A DNA stretch of 64,000 nt. Source: Saccharospirillaceae bacterium. GTDB taxonomy: Bacteria > Pseudomonadota > Gammaproteobacteria > Pseudomonadales > Oceanobacteraceae. The notes below the pieces were generated by a model. It did not search any database. It saw only the letters and a program-made list of their open reading frames with translations, and was not told the DNA's origin. This document shows, piece after piece, positions 36,062 through 45,595 of the stretch (position 1 is the first letter of the stretch; each line of letters starts with the position of its first letter). A program made the position numbers and the translations under genes. The stretch spans positions 310,001 through 374,000 of the forward strand of contig JAKVCS010000005.1 of the NCBI GenBank assembly GCA_022448365.1. The letters are read 5' to 3'.

Positions 36062-37372
36062 ATGAAAAAAGCTGGAATGAATATTCTGAAAACTGCTGGA
36101 AAAGTAATGGCAATCAGTGCATTGGCTGCAGGTGTAAGTCTGGCCAACGCTGCAGATACGATAAAAGTTGGGGTTCTGCACTCCTTATCTGGAACAATGG
36201 CAATTTCTGAAACGACATTAAAAGATACTGTTTTAATGATGGTTGAAGAACAGAATAAGAAAGGCGGATTATTAGGAAAAAAACTGGAAGCTGTTGTGGT
36301 TGACCCGGCTTCTAACTGGCCTCTGTTTGCGGAGAAAACCCGTGAGCTGTTAGAGAAAGAAGATGTTGATGTAATTTTTGGTTGTTGGACTTCCGTGTCC
36401 CGAAAATCAGTTTTGCCAGTGGTAGAAGAGTTAAATGGCTTATTATTTTACCCGGTTCAATATGAGGGTGAAGAGTCTTCTTATAACGTCTTTTATACCG
36501 GTGCAGCGCCAAACCAACAGGCGATACCTGCGGTCGATTACCTGATGGATGAAGTGGGTGCAGAGCGTTGGGTGCTGGCAGGTACCGACTATGTGTATCC
36601 ACGTACGACCAACAAAATTCTCGAAAGCTATTTGAAATCAAAGGGTGTTGCAGAAAAAGACATCATGGTGAACTACACACCATTCGGTCATAGCGATTGG
36701 CAAACGATTGTTTCTGATATCAAAAAATTTGGTAGCGCGGGTAAGAAAACAGCCGTTGTTTCAACAGTAAACGGTGATGCTAATGTGCCTTTCTATAAAG
36801 AACTGGCGAACCAGGGCATCAGTGCTGAAGACATTCCAGTCGTTGCTTTCTCTGTGGGTGAAGAAGAATTATCTGGTTTTGATACCTCACCGCTGGTTGG
36901 TCATCTGGCCGCCTGGAACTACTTCCAGAGTGCTGATTCGGAAGTGAATGACCAGTTTATTGAGCAGTGGCAGGGCTACACCAAAGACGATGATCGTGTG
37001 ACCAATGATCCGATGGAAGCCACCTATATTGGTTTTAAAATGTGGGCAAAAGCGGTTGAGAAAGCCAAGAGTGAAGATGTGGATAAAGTTCGTGCCGCTA
37101 TGTACGGCCTTGAGGTACCTAACCTGACGGGTGGTGTGGCGAAGATGAACGAAAATCATCACCTCTCTAAGCCCGTTCTGATTGGTGAAATTCAGGATGA
37201 TGGTCAATTTGATATTGTTTGGAAAACCGATGAAGTGGTTAAAGGCGATGCCTGGACCGATTACCTGCCAGAATCTGCCAATCTGATTTCTGATTGGACA
37301 GCACCGGTTAGCTGCGGCAACTACAACACAGTGACGAAAACCTGTGGTGGTGGCTCTGTTGCTGCAGAATAA
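36062..37372 (+). CDS. urtA: Urea ABC transporter, substrate-binding protein UrtA
   Basis: 436 aa from the ATG at 36062, 9 nt after AAGGA; 36056 is an alternative. A signal peptide (to about ASLANA) precedes a mature protein beginning ADTIKVGVLHSLSGTMAISE, the characteristic opening of UrtA. Other marks are FGCWTSVSRKSVLPVVEE, LFYPVQYEGEE and GTDYVYPRTTN. It binds urea in the periplasm and delivers it to UrtBC. It is the first gene of a five-gene operon driven by a sigma-54 element and preceded by the urease genes. Confidence 0.96.
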   Translation: MKKAGMNILKTAGKVMAISALAAGVSLANAADTIKVGVLHSLSGTMAISETTLKDTVLMMVEEQNKKGGLLGKKLEAVVVDPASNWPLFAEKTRELLEKEDVDVIFGCWTSVSRKSVLPVVEELNGLLFYPVQYEGEESSYNVFYTGAAPNQQAIPAVDYLMDEVGAERWVLAGTDYVYPRTTNKILESYLKSKGVAEKDIMVNYTPFGHSDWQTIVSDIKKFGSAGKKTAVVSTVNGDANVPFYKELANQGISAEDIPVVAFSVGEEELSGFDTSPLVGHLAAWNYFQSADSEVNDQFIEQWQGYTKDDDRVTNDPMEATYIGFKMWAKAVEKAKSEDVDKVRAAMYGLEVPNLTGGVAKMNENHHLSKPVLIGEIQDDGQFDIVWKTDEVVKGDAWTDYLPESANLISDWTAPVSCGNYNTVTKTCGGGSVAAE

Positions 37373-37437
37373 GCGATAGCTTATTGAACTCTATGCCGGG
37401 CTGAGTGTTAGCCCGGCGCTTTTACACGGATACTCCC

Positions 37438-39066
37438 ATGCGACACTTCTTTCCTGCCAGAATTTCCCTGGTGCTGGCATTACTATGCTTTTCTGTAGCT
37501 CAGGCTTGGGCTATTGATGATTCATTAGAAGCGATTTCACAACAATTGGTAAAAGCCAGTTATAAACAAAAAGCCGGCATTATTGATTCAATATCGGCCT
37601 CCGGTGACGAATACAAAGTAACGATATTGAATGCTTTGGTTCGTTCTGATTTATATTACCGAAAATCCGATCAATTACTTGTTTTGGTTGATTCATTCAA
37701 ATCAGAGAATGGTATTGTTACTGCCTTCGGGAATCAGACTGTTGAAAATACCGGTAAGCGAAAATTCAAAAAAATCGGTGTTAATAATGCTCTGCGTAAA
37801 AAAATACGGTCAGCACTCGCACTGGTGCGAATTTCCAGCGGTACGGAACAACAACGCTTTGATGCCGCGCGAGACCTGTTGAAAAATAGCAAAACAGTGA
37901 ATAGCGAAATACTGCAAAGTCTGATTAATCAGGAAAAATCCAAAGAAATTGTCGACATTCTAAGAATTAATTTAGCGATTAAACAACTGGCCAGCGATAA
38001 AGAAGATGTTCGCCTGTCTGCAATCATCGCAATGGAACGATCTTTGTATCCGGAAGTCCGGGTAGCATTGAGTCAGTTTATTAACGAATTCAGCGATGAA
38101 GAAAAACAAAGCCGTAGCGCAGAATATGTCTTGGCTGAAAAAACAATCGATAGCATTGATCAGCTGCTGAAGATCAACAGTTATGCTGAAAATCTCTATT
38201 TTGGCCTCTCGCTGGGTGCTGTACTGCTGTTAGCCGCAATCGGACTTGCGATTACTTTTGGTGTGATGGGTGTTATTAATATGGCCCATGGCGAAATGAT
38301 TATGTTGGGCGCTTATACCACTTACGTCATACAGCAACTGATGCCGGAATCAACAGGACTATCCCTGGTGGTTGCTGTGCCTGCGGCGTTTTTGGTGAGC
38401 GGATTGGTTGGCGTATTAATCGAGCGTTCGGTTATTCGTCATTTATACGGCCGCCCACTGGAAACGTTATTGGCGACATTTGGTATCAGCCTGGTGTTAC
38501 AGCAAGCGGTACGCTCTGTTTTTGGCCCGTTAAACCGTGATGTTGTTACACCGGACTGGATGGCAGGCACCTTTATGATAAATCCAGCGCTTGAGCTCAC
38601 CTACAACCGCTTATACATCATTATTTTCAGTTTGCTGGTGCTCGCGGTGCTTGCTCTGGTGCTGAAACGTACCTTGTTCGGTTTGCAGATGCGTGCCGTC
38701 ACTATGAATCGTCCAATGGCAAACTCAATGGGAATCCGGACCGGTTGGGTCGATGCACTGACATTTGGTTTGGGATCGGGCATCGCCGGTATTGCTGGTG
38801 TTGCTCTGAGTCAGCTGACCAATGTGGGTCCGAATTTAGGTCAGGCCTATATTATCGACTCCTTTATGGTGGTGGTATTTGGTGGCGTTGGTAATTTGTG
38901 GGGCACTCTGGTCGCAGCGATGTCACTGGGTGTTGCGAATAAATTCTTCGAACCGATTGCTGGTGCTGTTCTGGCAAAAATCCTGGTACTGGTATTTATA
39001 ATTTTGTTTATACAAAAGCGACCTCGCGGCTTATTTGCGCTTAAAGGTCGGGCGGTAGAGGGTTAA
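37438..39066 (+). CDS. urtB: Urea ABC transporter, permease UrtB (long form)
   Basis: 542 aa from the ATG at 37438. A signal sequence (to about AQAWA) leads into a 230-residue helical periplasmic domain with HEAT-like repeats, then the LivH-type permease starting near residue 250 (GLSLGAVLLLAAIGLAITFGV). The EAA-like loop is seen at ALTFGLGSGIAGIAGVALSQ. The long N-terminal part is usual for proteobacterial UrtB. With UrtC it forms the membrane pore. Confidence 0.94.
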   Translation: MRHFFPARISLVLALLCFSVAQAWAIDDSLEAISQQLVKASYKQKAGIIDSISASGDEYKVTILNALVRSDLYYRKSDQLLVLVDSFKSENGIVTAFGNQTVENTGKRKFKKIGVNNALRKKIRSALALVRISSGTEQQRFDAARDLLKNSKTVNSEILQSLINQEKSKEIVDILRINLAIKQLASDKEDVRLSAIIAMERSLYPEVRVALSQFINEFSDEEKQSRSAEYVLAEKTIDSIDQLLKINSYAENLYFGLSLGAVLLLAAIGLAITFGVMGVINMAHGEMIMLGAYTTYVIQQLMPESTGLSLVVAVPAAFLVSGLVGVLIERSVIRHLYGRPLETLLATFGISLVLQQAVRSVFGPLNRDVVTPDWMAGTFMINPALELTYNRLYIIIFSLLVLAVLALVLKRTLFGLQMRAVTMNRPMANSMGIRTGWVDALTFGLGSGIAGIAGVALSQLTNVGPNLGQAYIIDSFMVVVFGGVGNLWGTLVAAMSLGVANKFFEPIAGAVLAKILVLVFIILFIQKRPRGLFALKGRAVEG

Positions 39067-39080
39067 GTAAGGAGATTATG

Positions 39081-40253
39081 ATGAATACACTAAAACTTGG
39101 ACCGCTCACCTCTGTGCTGGCAAATGATCCTGCCGGACAACGTCTGGTCAAAGCTATTCTGATACTCGCAGTGATCATTCCATCTTGTAATTTGGTATTT
39201 CCGGAAGGATCGCTGTTTCACGTTTCGACTTATACCATGACTTTGTTAGGCAAATATCTGTGTTATGCCTTATTAGCGTTAGCGGTTGATTTAATTTGGG
39301 GATATTGCGGAATTCTCAGCCTGGGTCATGGAGCATTTTTCGCGTTAGGTGGTTACGCCATGGGGATGTATTTGATGCGCCAGATTGGTGACCGTGGTGT
39401 TTATGGTAACCCCGAACTGCCTGATTTTATGGTGTTCCTTAACTGGACGGAATTACCCTGGTATTGGTTTGGTTTCGATCAGTTCTGGTTTGCCGTCATT
39501 ATGATGTTGGCCGCTCCCGGTATTCTTGCCTTTGTTTTTGGTGCTCTGGCGTTCCGGTCCCGGGTAACAGGCGTGTATTTGTCGATTATTACTCAAGCGC
39601 TGACTTATGCCCTGATGCTGGCGTTCTTTCTCAATGACATGGGATTTGGTGGTAACAACGGTTTAACCGACTTCAAAGATATTCTCGGGTTTGATTTGCA
39701 GTCTGATACCACGCGCGCAGCCTTGTTTGTTGCTTCTGCGTTAGCACTGGTCCTGGGATATTTGATCAGTCGTTTTATTGTGGATTCGAAATTGGGCCGG
39801 GTGCTGGTTGCGGTTCGCGATGCGGAATCCAGAACACGCTTTATGGGTTACCGTGTTGAAAACTATAAGTTATTCGTATTTGTCGTCTCATCCATGTTGG
39901 CCGGCGTCGCAGGTGCGTTGTATGTTCCTCAGGTCGGTATTATTAATCCTGGCGAATTTGCGCCCATTTTCTCGATCGAAATCATTATTTGGGTAGCGGT
40001 AGGGGGTCGGGGTTCGTTATACGGAGCTGTGATTGGCGCCTTTCTGGTGAACTACGCCAAGACCTATTTTACCGGTGCTTTTGCAGAGTTGTGGCTATTC
40101 CTGCTAGGCGGATTATTTGTATTAACGACGTTATATCTGCCGAAAGGCGTGGTTGGCTTATGGCATCAGTTTAACGAAAAACGCGCTGAAAAAACGATGC
40201 CGGATAACGACGATGACACTGTGACCGAATTGGCCAACGGAGGTAAAGCATGA
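39081..40253 (+). CDS. urtC: Urea ABC transporter, permease UrtC
   Basis: 390 aa from the ATG at 39081 (6 nt after AGGAG); the ATG at 39078 is equally in frame. LivM-type permease with about 9-10 membrane helices; GYCGILSLGHGAFFALGGYAMGMY and RDAESRTRFMGYRVE are typical. The C-terminal tail (DNDDDTVTELANGG) is acidic and cytoplasmic. It overlaps urtD by 4 nt (ATGA). Confidence 0.95.
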   Translation: MNTLKLGPLTSVLANDPAGQRLVKAILILAVIIPSCNLVFPEGSLFHVSTYTMTLLGKYLCYALLALAVDLIWGYCGILSLGHGAFFALGGYAMGMYLMRQIGDRGVYGNPELPDFMVFLNWTELPWYWFGFDQFWFAVIMMLAAPGILAFVFGALAFRSRVTGVYLSIITQALTYALMLAFFLNDMGFGGNNGLTDFKDILGFDLQSDTTRAALFVASALALVLGYLISRFIVDSKLGRVLVAVRDAESRTRFMGYRVENYKLFVFVVSSMLAGVAGALYVPQVGIINPGEFAPIFSIEIIIWVAVGGRGSLYGAVIGAFLVNYAKTYFTGAFAELWLFLLGGLFVLTTLYLPKGVVGLWHQFNEKRAEKTMPDNDDDTVTELANGGKA

Positions 40254-41014
40254 GCTTAGCGACCCAACACATTGAAAATGCATCGGTACTCTATCTTGAT
40301 GGTGTCAGTGTCAGCTTCGATGGTTTTAAAGCGCTCAATTCTTTATCTCTGTGTATCGAGCCAGGAGAAATGCGCGCCATTATTGGCCCCAACGGTGCAG
40401 GGAAGACCACCATGATGGATGTGATTACGGGCAAAACCAAGCCAGATAGCGGCACGTTGCTGTTCAATGATGAATTTGATCTGACTCAGTACGATGAAGC
40501 CGCTGTCGCAAACCTTGGAATTGGTCGTAAATTTCAGAAGCCCAGTGTCATCGAAAGTCTGACGATTTTCGAAAACCTGGAAATGTCGTTAAAAGGTGGT
40601 CGTTCTGTCTGGCAGGCATTGCGTCATAAGTTATCTTCCAGTCAAAGCAATAAACTGGAGGAAATTCTCGGCATGATTGATCTGGAAAGCCAGGTGCATA
40701 ATCTGGCGGGGAATTTGTCTCACGGTCAGAAGCAATGGTTAGAAATCGGTATGTTACTCGGTCAGGAGCCAGAGTTACTGTTAATTGACGAACCCGCTGC
40801 CGGTATGACGGACGAAGAAACCATGAAAACCGCTGAGCTGTTCAAACAACTAGCGAAAAGCCATTCGTTAATGGTGGTTGAGCACGATATGGACTTTATC
40901 GATGCGCTGGATTGCCGCGTCACGGTTCTGAATGAAGGCAGCGTTTTGGCTGAAGGATCGTTAGCCTCAGTAAAAGCGAATGAAGACGTGATTGAAAAGT
41001 ACTTAGGCAGGTAG
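40250..41014 (+). CDS. urtD: Urea ABC transporter, ATPase UrtD
   Basis: 254 aa. Walker A GPNGAGKTTMMD near residue 45, signature LSHGQKQWLEIGML near 158 in place of LSGGQ, Walker B LLLIDEPAAGMTD and the H-loop VVEHDMDFI. LivG-like subfamily with VIESLTIFENLEMSL. It powers UrtBC together with UrtE. Translationally coupled to urtC. Confidence 0.95.
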   Translation: MSLATQHIENASVLYLDGVSVSFDGFKALNSLSLCIEPGEMRAIIGPNGAGKTTMMDVITGKTKPDSGTLLFNDEFDLTQYDEAAVANLGIGRKFQKPSVIESLTIFENLEMSLKGGRSVWQALRHKLSSSQSNKLEEILGMIDLESQVHNLAGNLSHGQKQWLEIGMLLGQEPELLLIDEPAAGMTDEETMKTAELFKQLAKSHSLMVVEHDMDFIDALDCRVTVLNEGSVLAEGSLASVKANEDVIEKYLGR

Positions 41015-41025
41015 GAGCGACGATT

Positions 41026-41724
41026 ATGTTAAGAGTTAATAAATTAAACGTCGCGTACGGTGCCAGCCAGGCATTATATGATGTCTGTTTGCAGGCTGAA
41101 ATTGGTAAAGTGACCTGTGTTCTTGGTCGCAACGGTGTGGGTAAAACCACATTGATGAAAGCGTTATCTGGTCAGCTGGACAGTATGAGTGGACAGGTTC
41201 GATGGCTGGATCAGCCGTTGGATGGTGTTGCACCAGCTGATCGCGCTCGTCAGGGAATTGCGTACGTACCACAGGGGCGGGATATCTTTGCTCAACTGAC
41301 CGTGGAAGAAAATCTGCAGACGGCCTTTTCCGCATTGCCGCGTAATCAGCGTCGCATCGACCCTGAAGTCTTTGCTTTGTTTCCGGTTCTGCAACAAATG
41401 TTGAAACGTCGCGGCGGGGATTTATCCGGTGGCCAGCAACAACAGCTGGCGATTGCCCGGGCATTATTACTAAAACCGAAGCTGTTGATTCTGGACGAAC
41501 CGACCGAGGGTATTCAGCCTTCGATCATCAAAGACATTCAGCACGTTATCGAATTATTGCGTGATCGCGGCGAAATGGCCATTGTGCTGGTCGAGCAGTA
41601 TCTGGATTTTGCCGCGGAACTGGCTGACGACTTTATTATCCTTGAGCGCGGCAGAGTGGTTGCTGCGGGTGCAGGTCACGAGCTTAAAACGTCAGAACAA
41701 GCCCGGGAACTGCTGGCTATCTGA
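41026..41724 (+). CDS. urtE: Urea ABC transporter, ATPase UrtE
   Basis: 232 aa LivF-like ATPase. Walker A GRNGVGKTTLMKAL near residue 34, the UrtE-typical GIAYVPQGRDIFAQLTVEENL, signature LSGGQQQQLAIARALL, Walker B LLILDEPTEGIQPS and the H-loop VEQYLDFA. Last gene of the operon; it converges with ubiK with 4 nt between the stop codons and no terminator hairpin is seen. Confidence 0.95.
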   Translation: MLRVNKLNVAYGASQALYDVCLQAEIGKVTCVLGRNGVGKTTLMKALSGQLDSMSGQVRWLDQPLDGVAPADRARQGIAYVPQGRDIFAQLTVEENLQTAFSALPRNQRRIDPEVFALFPVLQQMLKRRGGDLSGGQQQQLAIARALLLKPKLLILDEPTEGIQPSIIKDIQHVIELLRDRGEMAIVLVEQYLDFAAELADDFIILERGRVVAAGAGHELKTSEQARELLAI

Positions 41725-41728
41725 TTAC

Positions 41729-41968
41729 TCAGGCGTCTTTATTTTCTAATTCTACTAAGCGCTGCTCCAGCTCGGCTAACTGGGCCTGGGTGCGGCGCAG
41801 TACTTCAAGTTGCACTTCAAACTCTTCGCGAGTGACCAGGTTGGCGTTGGTTAACATGGATTGCAGCTGGCTACGCATTGCTAGCTTCATATCTTCGGGA
41901 ATGCCAGGCATCGGCAGCTTCTCCAGAAATTCATCGGCCATTTGTTTGATTTGTGCAGGGTTAATCAT
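41729..41968 (-). CDS. ubiK: Ubiquinone biosynthesis accessory factor UbiK (YqiC/BMFP)
   Basis: 79 aa. It starts MINPAQIKQMADEFLEKLP and ends in a coiled coil (VLRRTQAQLAELEQRLVELE), the standard YqiC/UbiK form. UbiK trimerises, binds UbiJ and membranes, and supports aerobic ubiquinone synthesis. In Pseudomonas it sits beside glnK-amtB, as here, facing away from the torF-glnK-amtB cluster. Confidence 0.92.
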   Translation of the reverse strand: MINPAQIKQMADEFLEKLPMPGIPEDMKLAMRSQLQSMLTNANLVTREEFEVQLEVLRRTQAQLAELEQRLVELENKDA

Positions 41969-42050
41969 GGTTGCGGCTCTGTATCAGTGAATTTTGGTGC
42001 ATATTGTAACAGCGAATTGCATGTTACAGCATCTTGCGCCGTTATGAGTC

Positions 42051-42066
42051 GCACGCTTTTGGTGCG
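42051..42066. promoter_or_regulatory. NtrC-like enhancer site upstream of torF-glnK-amtB
   Basis: GCACGCTTTTGGTGCG fits GCAC-N6-GGTGC exactly in its fixed positions. It is about 145 bp before the sigma-54 element. A second, weaker site (GCACCAGTATGG) lies at 42129-42140, about 70 bp before it, so there may be a pair, as at glnA. Confidence 0.7.
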
Positions 42067-42208
42067 CTCTGATGTGGTGCGAATCATGTTGGTCGAGTGA
42101 ACCAAACTGGTGCCTAAAATTGCATTGTGCACCAGTATGGAATCACTTTTCTCATCAAAATTCGCAATCATCGCTGTAAGTGCCTGAATTTATGTACTTT
42201 AAAAAAGT

Positions 42209-42224
42209 TGGCACAACGGCTGCT
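42209..42224 (+). promoter_or_regulatory. Sigma-54 (-24/-12) promoter of torF-glnK-amtB
   Basis: TGGCACAACGGCTGCT: the -24 half is perfect and the GG (42210-42211) to GC (42222-42223) spacing is ten bases. It lies 80 nt before the TorF start. With the upstream NtrC-like sites it predicts nitrogen-limitation control of the whole cluster. Confidence 0.82.
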
Positions 42225-42304
42225 AAGACCTAAGCACAGAATTAAAACGGTGCGACAGCACTGACTATTAAATAAGTTTGATTTAACTGTGAAGGAAAAG
42301 AACT

Positions 42305-43009
42305 ATGAAAAAACTGTCTCAAGCGATTGCTCTGGCTGGTGTTATGACTGCTGCTGCGGTACCTGCAGTACAAGCAGAGGTTGAAGTATCTGCATCGGCA
42401 GCTATTGCCAATATGTACCTGTGGCGTGGTCAGGATCTGACTGGTGCTAGCGGTGCTCCGGCGTTCTCTGGTGATTTGTCTGTAAGTTCCAACGGCGCTT
42501 ACGCAGGTGTTTGGGCTTCAAGTGGTGATTCTACCGGAGGCAACGAATACGATCTTTACCTGGGCTACGGTGGTGAAGCTGGTGATTTCAGCTATGACAT
42601 CAGCGCCTGGACTTACATATATCCATCAGCTTCTGAAGATTACATTTCCGGCAATGGAAGTAATGCTGATGCACGCAGCACAATTTTCGACTTAGCCGAC
42701 GTAATTGTTAGCGTTGGTTATGCTGGAGCTTCGTTTTCTTACTATGTTCCTGTTGGTGCTGAAAGTAACGATGACTACTCTTACTTCACCTTGGGGTATG
42801 GCATGGGTGATTACTCTGCAACTCTGGGTAAAGCAGATGATGGTGACGAAGATTACACTCACCTGGACGTCAGCTATGCAGCAAACGATAACCTGAGCTT
42901 CACTTTGTCTAAAGTTGTTGCTCAAAGTGCTGATCTGGACAAAGGCGAAGCTGGTCAGGATGAAGACCTGAAAGTAGTTGTTTCATACAGCCTGCCTATT
43001 GAGCTGTAA
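42305..43009 (+). CDS. TorF-family putative outer-membrane porin
   Basis: 234 aa. A signal peptide (MKKLSQAIALAGVMTAAAVPAVQA) precedes a beta-barrel-like mature part with the family motif ANMYLWRGQDLTG near residue 35, where most members have ANYxWRGxSQT-like text, and alternating aromatic strands (YDLYLGYGGEAGDFSYD). Family members (Gcw_chp/TorF) often sit beside glnK-amtB in gammaproteobacteria. A role in outer-membrane passage of a nitrogen compound is plausible given the promoter but unproven. Confidence 0.88.
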   Translation: MKKLSQAIALAGVMTAAAVPAVQAEVEVSASAAIANMYLWRGQDLTGASGAPAFSGDLSVSSNGAYAGVWASSGDSTGGNEYDLYLGYGGEAGDFSYDISAWTYIYPSASEDYISGNGSNADARSTIFDLADVIVSVGYAGASFSYYVPVGAESNDDYSYFTLGYGMGDYSATLGKADDGDEDYTHLDVSYAANDNLSFTLSKVVAQSADLDKGEAGQDEDLKVVVSYSLPIEL

Positions 43010-43017
43010 AAAGCATA

Positions 43018-43047
43018 CAATAGCCCGTGCCCCCGCATGGGCTATTG
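43018..43047 (+). promoter_or_regulatory. Intercistronic hairpin between torF and glnK
   Basis: 13-bp stem CAATAGCCCGTGC / GCATGGGCTATTG (one G-U) with a CCCC loop, starting 9 nt after the torF stop. No T run follows, so it is more likely an RNA-stability or processing element than a full terminator. It could set the torF to glnK-amtB expression ratio. Confidence 0.6.
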
Positions 43048-43057
43048 AAAATACTGA

Positions 43058-43429
<372 letters not shown>

Positions 43430-43443
43430 TTTTTGTTCTTCAG

Positions 43444-43466
43444 CATCGGTTGCTGTTGAACCGATG
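43444..43466 (+). promoter_or_regulatory. Intercistronic hairpin between glnK and amtB
   Basis: Perfect 8-bp stem CATCGGTT / AACCGATG with a 7-nt loop, 15 nt after the glnK stop. No T run. It probably protects the glnK message 3' end and lowers amtB expression relative to glnK. Confidence 0.5.
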
Positions 43467-43513
43467 TGAAAAAGATATCGAATAACATCAAAGCCTAATG
43501 CGGGGGGCTTGTT

Positions 43514-44779
43514 ATGGAAAATAATATTTACGAACTTCAATACGCCATGGACACCTTTTATTTTCTGGTGTGTGGCGCATTAGTAATGTGGATGGCGGCT
43601 GGTTTCGCCATGCTGGAAGCGGGTCTGGTCCGCTCTAAAAATACCACTGAAATTCTGACCAAAAACGTCGCTTTGTTTGCGATCTCTTGCACCATGTACA
43701 TGGTGTGTGGTTATCAAATTATGTACGGTGGCGGCTACTTCCTGTCAGGTATTACCGAGGTTGATTCTGCGGCTGTTCTGTCTGACTTTGCTGCTCGCGA
43801 AGACGGTTTCCAGGGTGGTTCTATCTACTCCGGTGCTTCTGATTTCTTCTTCCAGGTTGTTTTTGTTGCAACTGCAATGTCGATCGTTTCTGGTGCTGTT
43901 GCTGAGCGCATGAAGCTGTGGGCTTTCCTGGCATTTGCTGTGGTTCTGACCGGTGTTATCTACCCACTGGAAGGTGGCTGGACATGGGGCGGCAACGATG
44001 TATTTGGCCTGTACAACCTGGGTGACTTAGGTTTCTCTGATTTCGCAGGTTCCGGTATTGTTCACATGGCTGGTGCTGCAGCGGCTCTGGCGGGTGTATT
44101 ACTGCTGGGTGCACGTAAAGGTAAGTACGGTCCTAATGGTGAAGTTCGCGCTATTCCTGGTGCTAACCTGCCGCTGGCGACTCTGGGTACTTTCATCCTG
44201 TGGATGGGTTGGTTCGGCTTCAATGGTGGCTCTGTACTGAAACTGGGTGATATTTCTAATGCTCACTCTGTAGCGGTGGTATTCACAAACACCAATGCTG
44301 CTGCGGCTGGTGGTTTAATCGGCGCCCTGATTCTGGCCTTCATCCTGTTCCGTAAAGCTGACCTGACTATGGCTCTGAACGGTGCACTGGCTGGCCTGGT
44401 AGCAATTACTGCTGAACCTTCTACGCCGACACCGTTCGAAGCAACTCTGATTGGTGCTGTAGGTGGTCTGATTGTTGTAATGTCTATCCTGACTCTGGAT
44501 AAACTGAAGATTGATGATCCGGTTGGTGCGATCTCTGTACACGGTGTTGTTGGTCTGTTCGGTCTGATGGTTGTGCCTCTGACAAACGGTGATGTTAGCT
44601 TCTCTGGTCAGCTGATCGGTGCAATCACTATCTTCGCTTGGGTATTCGTAGCGTCTCTGATCGTATGGAGTATCATCAAAGTTGTGATGGGTCTGCGTGT
44701 AACTGAAGAAGAAGAGTATGAAGGTGTGGATCTGTCTGAGTGTGGTATGGAAGCGTACCCGGAATTCACTACCAAGTAA
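43514..44779 (+). CDS. amtB: Ammonium transporter AmtB
   Basis: 421 aa with 11 membrane helices. It lacks the long cleavable signal peptide of E. coli AmtB and starts directly with helix 1 (DTFYFLVCGALVMWMAAGFAM). Family motifs: DFAGSGIVHMAGAAAALAG with the first pore His, WFGFNGGSVLK and the second pore region AISVHGVVGLFG. It conducts ammonium/ammonia and is gated by GlnK. Third gene of a sigma-54 driven cluster; a strong terminator follows. Confidence 0.95.
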   Translation: MENNIYELQYAMDTFYFLVCGALVMWMAAGFAMLEAGLVRSKNTTEILTKNVALFAISCTMYMVCGYQIMYGGGYFLSGITEVDSAAVLSDFAAREDGFQGGSIYSGASDFFFQVVFVATAMSIVSGAVAERMKLWAFLAFAVVLTGVIYPLEGGWTWGGNDVFGLYNLGDLGFSDFAGSGIVHMAGAAAALAGVLLLGARKGKYGPNGEVRAIPGANLPLATLGTFILWMGWFGFNGGSVLKLGDISNAHSVAVVFTNTNAAAAGGLIGALILAFILFRKADLTMALNGALAGLVAITAEPSTPTPFEATLIGAVGGLIVVMSILTLDKLKIDDPVGAISVHGVVGLFGLMVVPLTNGDVSFSGQLIGAITIFAWVFVASLIVWSIIKVVMGLRVTEEEEYEGVDLSECGMEAYPEFTTK

Positions 44780-44806
44780 TTCCTGATACGACAGCAACAT
44801 GCTGAT

Positions 44807-44842
44807 AAAAAAACCGCTCTGAGTAGTCAGAGCGGTTTTTTT
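44807..44842 (+). terminator. Terminator after amtB
   Basis: Perfect 16-bp stem containing AAACCGCTCTGA, loop GTAG, with A run before and T run after; it can work in both directions and so also ends the minus-strand gene at 44887. Confidence 0.93.
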
Positions 44843-44886
44843 GTTTTCTGAATATCAATAACCGGAGGCTGTATTCTTGATTACGG

Positions 44887-45321
44887 TTATTGAGCCGGAT
44901 CAAATAAAGCCGAATGCTGTTTTTTTACTGCCTTTACTGCTGTCGTTAGTGAATACAGGTTTTGCTCCGTATGATCCCCCAGAGTGAATAGGCGGGACTG
45001 CTTATCACTGGTCAGGTACAACCATTGAACATTATTTAGTTGAATCAAACGATTCCCCGACAAACTCTTGTAGATTTTCTTCTTAACCTCGTCGTTCGTC
45101 CTTTCATTGTTAAGATACTCAGTTCGGCAGTGATATTTACACGCACTCATGGCAACTGAGTTATTAAAAGAGCGGTAGGTCAACAGTATCTGGTTTGACT
45201 CCTTGCCGAGGTTTGTCGGAAATTTATGGCTACTGTCATATACGCCAGTAATCGGTTGAGCTTGAACTAAGGACGAAAATAAAAGAACAGGAACAGTCTG
45301 TAACAGTTTAGAGGACGGCAT
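44887..45321 (-). CDS. Small secreted hypothetical protein
   Basis: 144 aa with a signal peptide (MPSSKLLQTVPVLLFSSLVQAQP). The mature part has two nearby Cys (SACKYHCRTEYL near residue 62) and no family I recognise. The phrases LLTYRSFNNSV and VQWLYLTSDK look like a compact beta-rich fold. It lies in the AT-richer patch after amtB, an accessory-looking stretch. Probably a genuine gene, function unknown. Confidence 0.6.
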   Translation of the reverse strand: MPSSKLLQTVPVLLFSSLVQAQPITGVYDSSHKFPTNLGKESNQILLTYRSFNNSVAMSACKYHCRTEYLNNERTNDEVKKKIYKSLSGNRLIQLNNVQWLYLTSDKQSRLFTLGDHTEQNLYSLTTAVKAVKKQHSALFDPAQ

Positions 45322-45505
45322 TTTAAAAACCTTGTATTCGATAAGGTTGCATAGATGATTGATATAGAAATTTTAGCGGATGTGTCTTGTTTATTTAACA
45401 CCAATTAATACAGATATAGGAAATTAATATTAGATATTAAGGTGGGGAACTAATTAACTTTGAAATTAATAAAATTAGCATTTAATTCTATTAATTATTT
45501 TAATA

Positions 45506-45552
45506 TTAATGAAACAAATAATCAGTTTAGGGCTGTTTATTTGTTTCATTAA
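45506..45552. repeat. 16-bp perfect inverted repeat in an AT-rich patch
   Basis: TTAATGAAACAAATAA at 45506-45521 and its exact complement at 45537-45552 around a 15-nt loop. It lies 44 nt after the stop of the small gene at 45596 on the minus strand. No GC clamp and no clean T run, so it may be a terminator of unusual composition or the end of a decayed mobile element. Confidence 0.55.
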
Positions 45553-45595
45553 CATGGTTGTTAATAGAAAATTTATTTCGGGCTTTATATCGCTA

